This document shows positions 5,863 to 6,298 of a DNA stretch of 6,298 nucleotides, in pieces. The stretch's first letter is position 1. Each line of letters starts with the position of its first letter. Source of the stretch: an uncultured Clostridia bacterium (lineage in GTDB: Bacteria > Bacillota > Clostridia > Oscillospirales > Acutalibacteraceae); the NCBI GenBank assembly GCA_945875045.1, contig CAMCIX010000100.1:1-6298 (forward strand). The letters are read 5' to 3'. The position numbers and the translations under genes are program-made. The notes beneath the pieces are model-generated. The model was given only the letters and a program-made list of their open reading frames with translations. It searched no databases and had not been told where the DNA came from.

Positions 5863-5868
5863 AAAAAG

Positions 5869-5874
5869 CCCCCC
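5869..5874 (-). promoter_or_regulatory. G-rich ribosome site positioned for the ACG start of ung
   Basis: GGGGGG begins right after the TAA stop of the upstream gene, is followed by CTTTTT, and then ACG at 5862. Together with the preceding AA it resembles AAGGAGG with wobble pairing to the 16S rRNA tail. Its spacing supports initiation at the ACG rather than at the CTG at 5829 or ATG at 5742. Confidence 0.5.
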
Positions 5875-6253
5875 TTATTTAACAAGCCGCCACCAAAGCA
5901 GCGCCGCCGCCTGAAGCGGAACGCCTATCCCTAAAATTATCCAGATATTATAATTAAGGAACTGCAGACAAAAGCACAAAAGCAGAGACCACATAAGCGC
6001 CGAAACAATAAGGAAAAAGAGCCTTTTCCTGTGCCAGATAACGTCGAAAACGACAGTCACAATAAGGGAGACAGGCACCGCCCAGCAAAAGGCGATCCAG
6101 GGCTTAAGTCCCGCGAAAATATTGCAGAAAATATAAATAACCGTAGCGGTAAGCCAAACGCAAAGCACCGACAGGAGTGTGATAATGTTATACTTTTTTC
6201 TAAGGTGACGCGGCAAAATCGGCTTAGCGGATTCCCTGCCCGCGATATAGTCG
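5875..6253 (-). CDS. C-terminal part of a four-helix membrane protein, 5' end missing
   Basis: Only the last 125 residues are present because the insert ends at 6253. The visible part has a short basic linker (about 1-22, ending RHLRKKY) and four hydrophobic segments at about 23-47, 51-73, 78-99 and 102-121, ending in WWRLVK. The loops carry positive charges (WHRKR), consistent with an integral membrane protein of the cytoplasmic membrane. The pattern recalls the clostridial DUF6320 proteins, which as I remember them have an N-terminal zinc ribbon before such helices; the ribbon would lie in the missing part, so this is tentative. The reading frame continues into the adapter as MGSEMCIRDS, a known artefact peptide that must not be taken as the N-terminus. 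Its TAA stop is 12 bases before ung and in the same frame. Function unknown. Confidence 0.8.
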
Positions 6254-6298
6254 CTGTCTCTTATACACATCTCCGAGCCCACGAGACCTCTCTACATC
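6254..6298. other. Nextera i7 adapter (sequencing artefact)
   Basis: Mosaic end 6254-6272, rest of the read-2 adapter to 6287, index CTCTCTAC at 6288-6295, and the first bases of the P7 primer. It is the exact reverse complement of positions 3-47. The insert therefore ends at 6253. Confidence 0.98.

Noticed and set aside
6253..6282. N-terminus MGSEMCIRDS for the last minus-strand protein
   Set aside because: It is translated from the adapter; genomic codons begin at 6252.
3..6298. A Tn5-like transposon with 45-bp terminal inverted repeats and 19-bp mosaic ends
   Set aside because: The ends include the synthetic Nextera read-2 adapter and an index, and no transposase gene lies between them.

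Overview
The window is a short metagenome-style contig from an endospore-forming member of the Clostridia. The evidence is a complete spoIIE, a clostridial AbrB-type regulator with a zinc ribbon, a Thermus/archaeal-type (class 3) prolyl-tRNA synthetase, strong AGGAGG-type ribosome sites and sigma-A promoters. The GTAGGG...CCCTAC palindromes and 7-bp tandem arrays in the intergenic DNA resemble repeats I associate with uncultivated gut Oscillospirales-like genomes; that last placement is from memory and is tentative.

Both ends are artificial. Positions 1-47 and 6254-6298 are Illumina Nextera (i7-side) adapter with a sample index, so the biological insert is 48-6253. The adapters form a perfect 45-bp inverted repeat that could be mistaken for transposon ends, and they fuse an artefactual peptide onto the last gene.

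Layout, left to right. spoIIE (+, 84-2393) encodes the membrane-bound PP2C phosphatase that turns on sigma-F. A 500-bp gene-free stretch (2394-2893) between convergent spoIIE and proS contains a 353-bp repeat block bounded by an 11-bp inverted repeat, then a bidirectional terminator. proS (-, 2894-4327) and acpP (+, 4570-4797) diverge from a compact two-promoter region (4328-4569). A bidirectional terminator separates acpP from a convergent abrB-like gene (-, 4847-5107) with its own promoter. Upstream on the minus strand, ung (-, 5194-5862) follows a 5'-truncated membrane-protein gene (-, 5875-6253) by 12 bp, in the same frame, as a likely operon. ung has no ATG/GTG/TTG where its start should be; an ACG codon sits there.

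Functionally these are ordinary chromosomal genes: sporulation control (spoIIE, probably abrB), translation (proS), fatty-acid synthesis (acpP) and uracil repair (ung). I see no defence system, mobile element with a transposase, CRISPR array, phage gene or RNA gene, and no convincing undescribed system. The parts most worth a second look are the composite repeat block, the ACG start of ung, and the hairpin between the ribosome site and start codon of proS.
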